A stretch of 64,000 bases of DNA from Raphanus sativus. Taxonomy: Eukaryota > Streptophyta > Magnoliopsida > Brassicales > Brassicaceae. A program made the translations under genes and the position numbers. Each line of letters opens with the position of its first letter. The stretch's first letter is position 1. This document shows positions 47,901-60,377 of this stretch, piece after piece. The notes beneath the pieces were generated by a model that did no database searches, was not told where the DNA came from, and worked only from the letters and a program-made list of their open reading frames with translations. The stretch is from the NCBI RefSeq assembly GCF_000801105.2, contig NC_079515.1:24451407-24515406 (forward strand). Direction: 5' to 3'.

Positions 47901-50559
47901 GATGCAGCGGAGCGTCGTGGCTTAACAGATGAACCAGATGTTTTTCCATCTATAATTGTCTGCCCTTCAACACTAGTTGGCCACTGGGCGTTTGAAATTG
48001 AGAAGTATATCGACATTTCTCTGCTAAGCGTGTTACAGTATGTTGGCTCTGCCCAAGACCGCGTTTCTCTCCGTGAGCTGTTCAAGAACCACAATGTCAT
48101 TATCACATCTTATGATGTGGTCCGCAAGGATGCTGATTATCTGACACAGTTCTCGTGGAACTATTGTATTCTGGATGAGGGCCACATTATTAAGAATGCG
48201 AAATCTAAAATTACTTCAGCAGTGAAACAGTTGAAAGCCCAACACCGGCTTATCCTTAGTGGAACGCCAATACAGGTTACATAGGAGTGCTTGACTTTCC
48301 AAAAAGTTTAATACATTTTGCTTTTATCTTCTTGACTGATAGTGTTTCCTTTTTCAGAACAATATCATCGAGCTGTGGTCCCTTTTTGACTTTTTAATGC
48401 CTGGATTTCTTGGAACAGAGAGACAGGTAAGCGCTTATTCATATTCCCTACCGCTATGTTGTTACAGATGATCAGTTTCCGGTGTCATTTTGGGATAATT
48501 TATGTTGTCATAAACGTGGATGTGTTTCTTTATCGCGCAGTTTCAAGCATCTTATGGAAAGCCGTTACTGGCTGCTAGAGATCCTAAATGCTCTGCCAAG
48601 GATGCTGAAGCGGGTGTACTGGCGATGGAAGCACTCCATAAGCAAGTAATGCCCGTTTCTAGAGTTAATATATTGCGTCTTTTGAATTTTTTTTCCTCTG
48701 TTGCATTTGTTCAAAACTTTATGGTTGCATTATTCCTGATAATATATTTGTATCACGTAGGTTATGCCATTCTTATTGCGGCGTACGAAAGAGGAAGTCC
48801 TCTCTGATCTGCCAGAAAAAATCATTCAGGACAGATACTGTGACCTCAGTCCTGTTCAGTTGAAGCTTTATGAGCAGTTTTCTGGTTCGCATGCTAAGCA
48901 AGAAATAACTAGTATCATAAAAGTTGATGGATCAGCAGATTCGGGCAATGTGGAAGTTGCGCCAACAAAAGCATCCACACACGTTTTCCAGGTACAATAA
49001 TTTTGTGTCCTGCATTAAAGACAACATAACATTTATATCACTCGCTTCTCTAACATTTACAGTATGGAATAGACCTGATTTATGTTTGAGTTTTCTTTTC
49101 CAGGCGCTGCAGTACCTGCTTAAACTCTGCAGTCATCCGCTTCTTGTTCTTGGCGAAAAGGTTACAGAGCCGGTGGCTTCTGATTTGGCTGCAATGATAA
49201 ATGGCTGTTCAGACATTATCACTGAGCTTCATAAAGTTCAACACTCGCCAAAGCTTGTTGCTCTTCAGGAAATTTTAGAAGAATGTGGTATAGGTTCTGA
49301 TGCGTCTAGTTCAGATGGCACTCTAAGTGTTGGCCAGCATAGAGTTCTGATATTTGCACAGCACAAAGTAATTTCATATGGAATCTTGCACTTCTAATTT
49401 CATCCTTAGTTTCGTTATGTTTGTTTCCTTACAATTACGTCCAAGATCTAACCATGTTAATTCATGCAGGCTTTGCTGGACATCATTGAAAAAGACTTGT
49501 TTCAAGCCAACATGAAAAGGCGAGTTCAACTTGTGAATTTACGCTTTTTTATTATAACTATCTAGTTTATTCGACTATGTATTGTTTAAATGAAGTCGTA
49601 ATATCTCAATTGTTTGTTGTGATTCCCATGTTCCTATCTTAATTTACTTATCCTTAAAACTGGCTTCTTCAGTATGATGCTTATCAGTTTATACCTTTTC
49701 TTTCTTGAAAGCAGCGTCACATATATGCGACTGGATGGTTCAGTTGTACCCGAGAAAAGGTTTGAGATCGTGAAGGCTTTTAATTCAGATCCCACAATTG
49801 ATGTTCTACTTCTGACAACACATGGTATGCTTTTTCCACTTGGCAATGTAGTTGTTCTACAATCTAGAGTAGATGGTGTGACCAATTTGTAACTGAAAAC
49901 AATTTATTACTACTCAATTCAGTTGGTGGACTTGGATTGAACCTGACCTCTGCTGACACGATTGTATTTATGGAGCATGATTGGAATCCTATGCGTGATC
50001 ATCAGGTAAAATGGTTTTGAATTATATTTGGATTTGTTCTTGTAAGAAAGGAGGAAGAGCTTATCTCTTAATGTGAAACAAAAAATGTGGCAGGCGATGG
50101 ATAGAGCGCATAGATTGGGACAGAAGAGAGTTGTAAATGTACACCGTCTCATAATGCGTGGCACACTGGAAGAAAAAGTGATGAGTCTCCAAAGATTCAA
50201 AGTATCGGTTGCCAATACGGTGATCAATGCTGAGAATGCTAGTATGAAGACAATGAACACTGATCAGTTGCTAGACTTATTTGCTTCAGCTGAAACTTCG
50301 AAAAAGGTAATAATGATAAACTTTTATTTTGACTGCAAGTATCTAAGATGAAGAAGCAGTTTTGGTATCCTCAATAACTGGGGTCTTGATTGTATAGGGT
50401 GGTGCGTCATCGAAGAAGGGATCAGAGGATAATGATCAGAGTGCTGGAACAGGGAAAGGAATGAAAGCAATTCTGGGAAACTTAGAGGAACTGTGGGATC
50501 AATCACAGTACACAGAAGAGTACAATCTTGGCCAATTCCTAGCTAAGCTAAACGGGTAA
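38928..50559 (+). CDS. RGD3: BTAF1/Mot1-type Swi2/Snf2 ATPase (ROOT GROWTH DEFECTIVE 3)
   Basis: Twenty-eight exons: 38928-38982, 39087-39181, 40049-40266, 40370-40424, 40864-40945, 41195-41529, 41856-41955, 42049-42646, 42804-42936, 43044-43112, 43359-43570, 43699-43939, 44188-44361, 44944-45369, 45436-45885, 46024-46143, 46211-46675, 46871-47409, 47783-48275, 48358-48426, 48541-48645, 48761-48991, 49104-49367, 49470-49519, 49715-49824, 49923-50005, 50094-50306, 50398-50559. They join in frame to 2048 codons, close to the Arabidopsis protein (At3g54280). Residues 1 to about 1440 are HEAT-type helical repeats that bind TBP. The Snf2 ATPase follows: motif I DDMGLGKT (Lys about 1485), motif II DEGH (about 1587-1590, the Mot1 variant), SGTPIQNN, and the C-lobe with HDWNPMRDHQ and DRAHRLGQ. 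The family strips TBP from DNA using ATP. Exon 24 uses a GC donor; the intron after exon 13 holds a MITE. Confidence 0.96.
44632..44773. mobile_element. Harbinger-like MITE in an RGD3 intron
   Basis: 142 bp flanked by TTA on both sides (44629-44631, 44774-44776). Imperfect inverted ends: CTTCCAACCCACCTATATAACTTT on the left has 24 bases with a mirrored CTCCAACCCAACTGTATAACTTT on the minus strand of the right end. A TTA target points to PIF/Harbinger MITEs. It lies within the intron 44362-44943. Confidence 0.7.
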
Positions 50560-51256
50560 TAATAGCCAAGTAACCAGGATTGTCTGTACATATATCTTTT
50601 CAGCTCGATTCAGAAAAAAAACCCAACATTTTTTGACACGTTCCAGAAGCTTTACATCTCCACTCGCTTTTCCTTCCACTCTATTTTCCTTCATTGGATT
50701 TGTTGTCAGTAATCTTTTGGATTCATAAAAGAGATTAGTTTTAACTTAATAAGAAGAAAAAAAAGAGAACAGATATTGGAGGTAGGAGAAAACACCTAGT
50801 CGTTAGTTTTTGGCAATACGACCGGTCTCTAATGTTTGTGACTGCCAATATAGCTTTTGTAGTGATTCTGAATCGTGTAAATACACTTTTTAACTTAGCT
50901 TTTCCCTCTGCTGTTTCAGCTTTTTATAGTTTAGTTAGTTTTATGTTTTGTCCTACTTTTCTGTCAGCTTGTTTTGTCGGTGCTCAAGTCTAGAGGCATA
51001 ATAACTTTTAACAAGACAGGTAGAAAGAAAAAGCAATACTCTCGAGTAACTGACAAATCAATCGATGGTTCACATTGTTGAAAACTTAAAATGTGTGATA
51101 ATTCACTCGACTCTAATGAGTTAATATAACATTTTTGTTTAACCTAGGAGAACAAAGAAAACAAACCAAGCCTGATCGACAATCTGAACTCTATTTACAC
51201 CAAATACACTTTCACCAAACACGACAAAGAGTTTTTTAACAAAAGAAAAATATCAG
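50560..51256. other. Convergent RGD3 / HHE-protein 3' region
   Basis: 3' UTRs of the two convergent genes. AT-rich; no repeat or ORF of interest seen. Confidence 0.5.
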
Positions 51257-52523
51257 TCAGTCAACAATGTCTCGTTGGGACATGAAAGAAGAGATAAGAT
51301 CGGGATCAGCAAAGTCCATGAGCAAGTCAAGATACTGCATAGCTTCTTGAGGAGTGAGACCTTGGAGGAGGAAATCAAAGCCGTTAGTATGAGTCCCTCT
51401 CATAACTTCCAAGCTTTGATTCAACAGCTTCTTCTGCTTCTCTTTCCCCATCTCTGCAGCCTCCACCATCGGTAATAACTCCTTCTCTTCCTCTTCAAAA
51501 TGTGCTTTACACATCATCTGTTTCAAACAAACACCAAACACCTCTGTAAGTTTTCATTTCAAAAGAAGAAAACAACAAGCGAAGAAGATCTGTTCTGTTA
51601 AACCTGTAATGATTTGAAACGAGAAGCAAGACTAAAGAGCTCCTCAGAACATATCCCAGAATCCATCACAACAATCGATTTGATATACTCTTTGATTCCG
51701 TTCATCATCGGTAACTCTCTCCCATGCTCTTCGGTCGCACTCTTACACATCCCTGCAACAAAATATTCCAAAACTTATAACAACAACACGAAACCAAACT
51801 CAATGTGTGAATCAAAACGAAACCTCTCTCTTTACCTCGATCAACAGATTCAAGAACAGGGAAGAGGATCCTCTCCTCCATCTGAGCGTGTTCCAGCATC
51901 ACCTCCTGCAACTGCGTGTAGCTCCTCGCGAACTTCCTAATCTCCATCTTGGGCGTCCCCACGGACGGATCCACGGCTCTCCTCCCTCCACGTGCCGCTA
52001 GATCCTCCGACCATCTCAGCATCCTCTCCACGTGCCACGTCATGCTCCTGTGATGGAGCCAGATCGCCTTCACCACCGGCGGAGTCCCCTCGTCGAAGCC
52101 TTCTAGGTTGAACTTCCAGATCATCAGCCGAGGCTCCGGGAACTTGTCCTCGATGTGGCGGAGGAGCGCCTCCCGAGATCCCGACGTTTTCTCCGATCCG
52201 ATTTGGATCGCCGGCTTTTGGTCTTCTCCTCCGGAGGAGGAAGGGATGAAGCGGAGGTTTACTCTCTTGTGGAGGAGAGCGAAGCGGAGGTACGAAGTAG
52301 TCAGACTGTTCGATGGTCCGTATAGTTTCACTGTGACGTTGGAGGTCGCCGTCGCCGTAGCTGTTGTTTCCCTCGGCGGAGCGATTGGGAGTTGCTGAGC
52401 TGGAAGGTGAGTATGTGCGGCGGCGGAGGGAGAGGATGCTACGACGCGGGGAGGTTTGACGGCGAGGTCAAGCGGAGAGATCTCGGCGGTGGATACAGAG
52501 GAAGTAGAGAAGCAGTTTCCCAT
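51257..52523 (-). CDS. Hemerythrin-like HHE cation-binding domain protein (At3g54290-like)
   Basis: Three exons (minus order): 52523-51836, 51752-51604, 51517-51257; 365 codons. The N-terminus MGNCFSTSS is a consensus N-myristoylation site (Gly2) with a nearby Cys (Cys4) that could be palmitoylated, so membrane attachment is likely. Residues about 10-60 are Ala/Pro/Thr-rich, followed by a thioredoxin/GST-like segment (VTVKLYGPSNSLTTSYLRFAL). The HHE four-helix part has the expected metal ligands: WLHHRSMTWH, MLEHAQMEERILFP, EEHGRELP and KAHFEEEEKELLP. HHE domains bind a di-iron centre or another divalent metal; the plant function of this gene is not established. Length and motifs agree with Arabidopsis At3g54290. 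Confidence 0.92.
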
Positions 52524-54154
52524 TTTTTTTCTGAGACGGAATTGGAAGGAGGAGGAAAACGTGTGGGCGAAATTAAGAATCTAAAGAGAGACGAAGAGGA
52601 AAAAGCTAGAGGGAGAGGAGGAGTGAGGTGCAAGCAATTGGAGTGAGTGAGAGAAGAAGATGGATGAGATTGTTGAGAAGACAAAAGGTGTCACGCCATT
52701 ATCACACTGACCAAAAGCTTAGGAAACATGAATTTTTATTCCTCTCCCCGATCATAGTGTTTCCCAAAAAATTTAATACTACTATATAGTATACTAACAT
52801 TTTATTTTTGTCTTTTTTCATATAATACCAATAATGATATATACGAAACATTGAGATTTCGATCGATGCTTTGGGACTTTTGATGGATCACATCACGGTA
52901 ATAATAGTCGTCGTGACTAGACCAATCACGTTAATGCTGCTTAGATTTGTTTGTTTTTGATTTTATATTTTTATTTATCTTTTTTGCAGATTATATATTT
53001 ATTTTACTTTTAAGGCAATTGGCCAAATTTAGACAAAATGTTTTTACGTTAAGTCGTCCAAGAAAAAAAAATTGTAAGAACAAATAATTTTTTTCATTAT
53101 TGATTTGAGATTTTGTGTGTACAACGATTATGGCAACAAATTTTCCATTTATAGTGGATGAAGAGAGATCTTCGTAATTAGTTCAAAAGTGGCATATAAT
53201 ATCTAGTTATCAATTTTGTAGGATCTAATTTCTTTGGTGCAGCATTATAATTCAATATTCAAATCAACGCTGCTGTGGAACCCGTTCTATTTTATTAAAC
53301 ATGTTTTATTTCGATTATGATTCATTTTCTCAATTATTTTAAGACTAATGATTGCTATAAATTTCAGTGGTTATCCTTAGAAAGCTAATCTCGAGTGGTT
53401 AGCCAACTAAGCTAAGGTTTTGATAGAGAAATGGAGAACCAAAGATACTGTAAACCTCTTCTATGAAATAAGAACCCCCCCCCTGGATCTAGAGGGCTGC
53501 AAGTAGGAAAAATAATTGGTCTCATTTCTGTAAAAACTGGCCCAATAGACCCGCTATAATGCTATATATTAGAGCAAACGCTATTTACTCAAAAATCGTT
53601 TTTCTTTTAGTTCATGTTGTTCTAGTTGTATCTCTTTACGTGTAAAGAAAAGAAGCAAATGTGCGGTTTCTCTGGTCTATACCTACTTTGATTGATTTCA
53701 TTATCCACTTTAGAAACGAGGAGCAAGTGTATCAGACATGGAGAATGACTTTGTGCCTTTCCCTTTTCTTTCCAGCCCATGTGATCTTTGCCCCTACTCA
53801 CCTCGCCTTTACGCTTCGCCTTTTGCTCTTTTTGCTTCGTCATCCACAGAGTTCAAAGGGCATATATGAAAAGAAAAAAAGATATGCTTTTCTGAATCCT
53901 TATCTTGGTTTTAAAAATGTATTCTAATATGCAAATGCAAATTTTTTAGCACTTATTCAAAAGTCAGTTATAAAACAACACAAGCCAAAACTTGAAATCA
54001 CAAAAAAAAAAAACTTTTTTTAATATATATATTGTAGATAGCTTGTGGGAATGATGATGATGATGATGATACTATAAGTTCCAACATGTACAAACATGAG
54101 TATGTGTCTTACGCAAGGTGATGATGATCAAAGAGATACAAACGAAACCAAACA
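52524..54154. other. Intergenic region HHE gene - VAMP727
   Basis: CT-rich leader of the HHE gene on the minus strand (to about 52690), then AT-rich sequence with poly-A/T runs. VAMP727 3' UTR is on the right from about 53950, with an ATG/GAT trinucleotide run at about 54053-54070. No transposon boundary or ORF was recognised. Confidence 0.5.
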
Positions 54155-55272
54155 TCATGACGAGCACTTAAAACCTCCGCAAGCAACAACCCAAACGATG
54201 AGAATAAAGGACATAACAGCACCACCCACCATCAGCTTCATCTGCAGGCTCTGTATCCACATCTTCCTTCTTAGCTGTCTCCCTTGTCTCTGGAAACTAT
54301 CCGCTTGGAACTGAAGGTTCTCCGTTTTGTCAACCAGAAGTTCAATCTTCTCTCCTCTGTCCAGAACCTGCAAACATCCACAATTTCACCATAAAAAACC
54401 CTATCAAAAAGGGGATAAACCAACCAATCGCAGGAGATACGATGACAAGTGATTACTCTAGCAACTGATCCTATTCCAGTTTGCCTAACCTTTTCCAACA
54501 CCAAAAACTTTATTGTGTTGAAAATTACTTGTAGATACTCTCTGTTTTAGAACAAAAACATACCTTCTCAATGTTGTCCATCATGATTCCCTTGACATCA
54601 TTTATCTGTGCCTTCAACTTTGAAAGTTTACTCATCTCTTCTGGATGGCTCATACAATACTGCATATGCTCCTTAAGTATAGGGCTGTCAAAAGGCAACA
54701 AAAGAAAGAAAGACTATAGAACACTTATTCAAAACCAAAACAATCACTGATAATTCCAGAAAATAGCCATTAGCTAGAGTGACAGACCCGAACTCCCTGT
54801 CAAGATTGTACGCGATGCTAAACCGATCACCAAACAAATCTTCTTCGTCATCATCATCAGCAAGAGGGTGTGGGTCATCATTCTTTATACTCGCCTCGTA
54901 CCGCTTCTTGAAGTCTTCTTTGACCCGTTCAAGGAACACAAAAGGAACACTTCTTCCAGTGGACTCATCAGCAACCACAAGAAACACTAAACACACACAC
55001 ACACACACAATCAAAAAAAAAGGCATCAACTAACTAAGTAACAAGCATCGAGTAAAGTACAGAAGAAAAGCTCTCTCACCAAAACCAGTGTCGTCGACAA
55101 GGAAATTGAAAGTGTGGCCATCGCAAGAGTAAGTGTACTTGCTGCTATTAGTGGGAAGCTTCTGGAGACATTGAACAGCGATGGTGCTAAAGTTTCCAGA
55201 AAAAGGAGTGTGCTCTGCTAGAACAACGGTTCCTTTGGCGACAAAGCTGTAAATCAAACCCTTCTGACTCAT
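54155..55272 (-). CDS. VAMP727: Longin-type R-SNARE VAMP727
   Basis: Four exons (minus order): 55272-55080, 54986-54788, 54684-54564, 54367-54155; 241 codons. Longin domain at residues 1 to about 125 ([20 protein letters not shown]), then the R-SNARE helix with ILKEHMQYC to [18 protein letters not shown] (zero-layer Arg in LDRGEKIE). A C-terminal membrane anchor ([20 protein letters not shown]) is followed by CGGFKCSS. The acidic insertion in the longin domain ([18 protein letters not shown]) is the feature that sets VAMP727 apart from other VAMP72 members. VAMP727 pairs with SYP22, VTI11 and SYP51 in fusion of late endosomes with the vacuole and is needed for storage-protein delivery in seeds (Arabidopsis, At3g54300). 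All junctions keep frame. Confidence 0.96.
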
Positions 55273-58022
55273 TTCTGAAGCCCTCCTCTAGAGAAGAAAG
55301 AAAGTCAAACACCAATATAAACGATCAGATCTGGAAAATGCAAAATAATCCATAACAAAGAAGCGATCAGGTCAGTTACAGATATCACCACGACGTCAAA
55401 AGCAAACGAAGCCCTAAAAAACAAACACCGAGATGATGAACAGTGAATTGCTAAAATCGGAGAGGCTAGTTAACGATTTCAGAATGATCGGATGGTACGA
55501 TTATGTGTAAGAGACGACCAAGTTCAAAGATCGGGGGCGGGGGGCTAATTTTAGTTCCGTGAGGCAAGCAGAAAATCGAGCGAGAATCAAACAAGCTTAG
55601 CAGTTGAAGCAAAAAAAAACGAGCGAGAGAGAGTAGTACCTTCGGATTTGGCTTGGTGATGAAGGATGGATTATGCTCAAATTAGATGGAATGAATGCAA
55701 CGAGACGATGTGCTCTGCTATATATCAGAGACGTAATGACATTACTTAATGCTATTATTAATCCAACACTTTATATACAAAAAATCATTAGCGTACAAGT
55801 ATTCCTTTAATTGGTTGCTTTTCGGTTCTTTGGTTTTTTGCTGGTTTAAAGTTATATCCATTCTTGCTCATTTTGGTTTATATATTCTTCATTCTTTTCA
55901 TTCCCAAGTGAATAAACCTCAATACTTTCTTTTGGATAAATACCCTGACTTAAGATTTTATTTTGAAAATTACACCATTATATAAGTTTTTTGAAAAATA
56001 CACTTTCGTATATATGAATTTACTAAAATATCCATTCTAAATATTCAATATTATTATCAACATTATGTCATTATAAATTATTTAATATTAAAATAATAGT
56101 TTCAACAAAAATAAGTTTTAAAAGATAGAAATATCTATAATATCTACGCAATATCTTTTTAATTTATCTAAATATTTTATTTAATTTTGAAAAAAAAAAG
56201 AACAAGTGAAAGTCGTCGATCTCCTCTTCTTCCTTTTGATATTTTGTTCTCCAATTTTCAAAAACTTTCTTTCTCTTTTCTTTTTCTAGCTTCATCTTTA
56301 TTCTTCTTCTCATTCGGAGGTTTGTTAATGTTTCACCCATCCCTTCAAGTGTAATTCGATTTCGTAAAAGGTGATTTGGCTTTTCTTCTTCGTGATTTCA
56401 CCAGCATATGTTTATGTTTTTTTTTTTGAAGAAACTTATGTTTACGTTTTCCATTAGAGACCTTATAAAGGATTTGGTTTTGTTTATTTTCTAGAGGACT
56501 TTAGTGAAACCCTCTCCTACTTTAGCCTAGTCACTGAAGTAACTTGTATTTGCTAGTGTTGTGCTGTTTGAGTTTTAAGAGTGATGTGCTAATCGACATG
56601 TTAGTACGTCACGAGACAGAGACAGAATGCTGAACCAGAATGGTGATTAAGGAAGATGCAAGGGCTGATCATATATTAGGAGAGCTACAAGAAGTAACTT
56701 GTGACGCTGATACAATCCCGTGACATGTGCTGATACAACTAATAGATAACTTGTGAAACAAGGAAGTGCTATGGAAGTGTTTGTTGATCTTACGTGTGTG
56801 CTTCGATTCTAAAACCTAGTCAAGCATGGATGACTGGTTTAAGAACTTAATAGAACATGACGTATTACAGAGGCAAAGACGTTACGGCAAGGAATATGAT
56901 TCTAGAAAGTAAGAGAAACCTTGCAGAGACAGTGAGATAAAGTCTTTTGGTTGGTTGCTTTGGTTCGTGTCGTGTTCAGTGAATATATAAAAAGAATCGT
57001 AGATTCAGTTCCGAAGACATCCCGAATTTCCACTTTAGTCCTCCGTTCTTCAATGATGATAACCCATAACGAGATAATGTGTCAGGGGTTGTACTCTCTG
57101 TTCTTGAACCAGTGAAGTGATGATAACTTATGTTTCAGGTTTCAAACTATTCTGAAATATTAGTTTCTAATAACAAATCCGTTTTCTTTAGCTTTTTAAA
57201 AACTCTGCATGAGAATTTATCTTAAACCTATAGAATTATAATATTATCATTATTAATTTCAAATGTATATTGTAATTACTGAAATTCTAATCTGGTTAAA
57301 AATGTCTTTTCACATTTATTAAAGTGTACTTTTCAAAAAATTAAAAAGAAAATATAATTTTCAAATTTGAAACTATTATTAGAGTATTTTCCAAATTATC
57401 CCATTAATAAACCCTAATACTGTACTTTCATGTTAAAAAACTATACTACCAGTCTTTTTTCGTTTACATCAGATAAACCTCATTGAACTGGTTTATTAGA
57501 TATCAAAAATTAAACATGGTTTATCATACTGAAAATCAACAGAATTAGTTATTTTCAGCTGTGATTTTAGATTAGTGATCCTCTCTTATAGTATTAAAAC
57601 TTTGACCAAGTATCAACTTTATTCTTATAAAAATCAAAAAACTTTGATAGTAATTAGTAGTTACCAAATAATATACAATTAACCAGTTAAAAAAAGTAGA
57701 AAAATAAAAATAATTAAGATAGGTATCTTTCGAAATTTGGGTATGGCTGATTGATAAGAAGTGATTTCGTTGAAACTTTTGAAGGAAATGATCATGCATT
57801 CCTCTATTCGATAATCTATGTAAAGTTGTAAACTGCGAAAGTGAACCAAAAGAGAATACATTCATTTTTGGATGTCAAATTCATCAATACCAACTGTTTT
57901 TGATAAAAAAAAACGTACACGCAAACAAAGTTAAAAATCTAAAACCGTAATTAATACATCATTATAAATCAAATACTTTTCCCAATCGAAAAGATACTGT
58001 GGACACTGCCACAAATTAAAAA
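55273..58022. other. VAMP727 upstream region and anonymous repeat-like sequence
   Basis: Minus-strand VAMP727 leader (probable leader intron within 55273-55640), then AT-rich sequence. The stretch of about 56520-57130 is more GC-balanced, contains ATATATAAAAAG and looks like an LTR or other transposon piece, but I could not find matching ends or a TSD. No coding gene seen. Confidence 0.4.
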
Positions 58023-58559
58023 GGGGTACTTGCAAAAACAACCTAGAAATTCAAGTCAATCCCAAAACCAACTTCTTTTTTTTTTGTTATTACTATTCAC
58101 CATTGAAAATTCATATTCATCCTTATGTTTTTGAAATATTTACAGAATTGCCATTATTAATTATTTTTTTAATTAATTCGAAAATGCTAAAAAACCTATA
58201 ACACCCTAAACATTTTTTCTTATTTACAACCATGCCATTATCACCAATTCTTCAACCACCATTAACAACCATTTTTGAGCTCTTTACACCTCCATCATTC
58301 AATTCTCAACCATTTTTTTGTGTTTCTAAACAAACAAATCTTCATTTCCTCTTATTTCCTCTTCATTTTCATCTAAAAAACTCACATAACTTTCATTTTC
58401 ATAAGCACAACTTCAAATTTTTGAGTGTTATCTCTTAAGGGTCATCAAAGTTCCTTCCTTTTGCTCATATTTGGAGTTTGGACGGTGGAAAAGGGTGGAA
58501 ACGAGTTTCACACCGCAAAAAGGTAACTATTCACATAATTTTCGTCATTTTTCAGATCT

Positions 58560-59640
58560 GTGTCGCGGATGTAGACAGCTTTGTAGGTCTACGGCTATAC
58601 GTAGACTTACATTACGGTCTACAAGTCAACGCACAGGTTAGTTTTGCAATTGACCAAAATGCTTAAAAACCTATAAAGTAGACTTCCTTGGAAGTCTACG
58701 ACTTTTCCTTTGATAACAAAAAAAAATATCCCGTAAACTTACCAAGAAGTCTACGTAAAGAGGTTAGTTTTTTCATTTGACCGAACTTTTGACTTTTCAA
58801 AGTAGACTTCTTCAACAGTCTACAACAAGTAGACTGCTATGAAAGTCTACATAAGGTCTGTTTTGCATTTGACCCAAACTTTGACTCCGTTGATTAAGTT
58901 AGTTTTGTATTTGACTAAAATTATAAAAAGTTGACCAAGATGGAAAAAAATTGTAGATTTCTTATTCAGTCTACTAAAATCAGGAAAAAAAAAGTAGATT
59001 GCATATGAAGTCTACTATTTTATTTTGGTCAAATGCAAAACTAACCCAGCGGATTGATGTGTAGACTTCATATAACATCTACACATTTGTAGACGTTCGT
59101 GTCAGTCTAGTTTTCGAAAGTCAACTTGGTCAATTGCAAAAACTAACCTGTTCTAAGAAATAAAAAAAACTGTAGACTATATATGAAGTCTACTTTTCAA
59201 AGTCAAATCTGGGATGAATTCTGGTCAATTGCAAAAGCTAACATTTTCAAAACGTAGACTGAAAACAAAGTCTACTTGTATAAAATTATAACATTTTTTA
59301 AAATACAGATAGTAACCCGTGAATTTTGCAATTGCAAAAACTAACCCAAACAGTAGACCTACAAGACAGTCTACAAATGTAAACTGATAAGAAAGTCTAT
59401 TTATTTGTTGACGGAAAAAAAAGTCTACGTTCGAAAATATATAAAAAGTGAACTTGTGTGTTATTCATGATGTATTTTCAAGATTTTATTGTTTGACATT
59501 GTTTGTTAGTTAATCCTAATGGTCCTGAGCTATTTTGAAAAGTTATATCTCTTATAGTTATGAAAGTATCAATCTTTTGGTTTGACTATGTAGTTAGTTA
59601 ATAAGTGTAGACATATTTGTAAGTCTACGTTTATAATTTT
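58560..59640. repeat. Left array of GTAGAC/GTCTAC motifs
   Basis: About 24 copies of GTAGAC or its complement by eye, often as short inverted pairs such as GTAGACTT...AAGTCTAC, separated by poly-purine text and recurrent TTGACC/GGTCAA blocks. Matches the motif in the right flank (about 61889-62840, roughly ten copies). Confidence 0.85.
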
Positions 59641-59814
59641 AAAAGTGAAGAAAGAACACTTTTTGTGGTTGAAGAATGTTAAGAAGTTTATGGAAGAGTG
59701 ACAGGTAAGATCATTACCAAGTATCTTGAGATAAAAAAAAAACAGAAATGTTTAGATGAGACTCTCAAACATAGTTACAATAGATGTTATGAGTGATAGA
59801 CGAATGTGAAACTT

Positions 59815-59930
59815 ATATTGAAATTGTGGTCTTGAGTCAGTATTATGTACTAAACACATACTTATATTGAAATTGTGGTCTTGAGTCCGTATTGTGTACT
59901 CAACACATGTTCTATTGCTTTGATGTTGTG
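59815..59930. repeat. Tandem about 58-bp duplication inside the MULE
   Basis: ACTTATATTGAAATTGTGGT followed by CTTGAGTC is repeated once in direct orientation (first near 59811, again near 59861), each ending in ACACAT. A second short direct repeat (ACACCTATTACCCAAAACTT) lies at about 60101 and 60135. Confidence 0.8.
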
Positions 59931-60377
59931 TTACATGATGAAATTTTGATAAATTGCAAGCCTTAACTTTTATGCATTCCTTTCAAGTTGTATTAAAGAA
60001 GTCTACTTTCAGTCGGTAAAGAAAATTAATATCCAAGCAAATTACAAGTGTTTCCAAAAAACACAATACAATATAGTCTAGTACAGGCATATATAATAAA
60101 AACACCTATTACCCAAAACTTATATATAATACAAACACCTATTACCCAAAACTTCATATCCTCCAATTATAGCCAAGAAAATGGTTGCACAATTAAGGCA
60201 GTTGTAGCGGCCACAAAGAATGCAATCAATGCTTAAGAAAGATGGATAAGACTGTAACTACTCGCGATTTCTCTTGGCAAGTTTACAAAAGCAATCAATC
60301 ACAACTGAAAGGGTACACATATAGATCATAAACATGAGAATAGACATTACAGTCTTCAACAACATGAATCTTTCAAG

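Noticed and set aside
53385..53450. tRNA-like text GAGTGGTTAGCC
   Set aside because: Partial A-box only; no B box and no cloverleaf.
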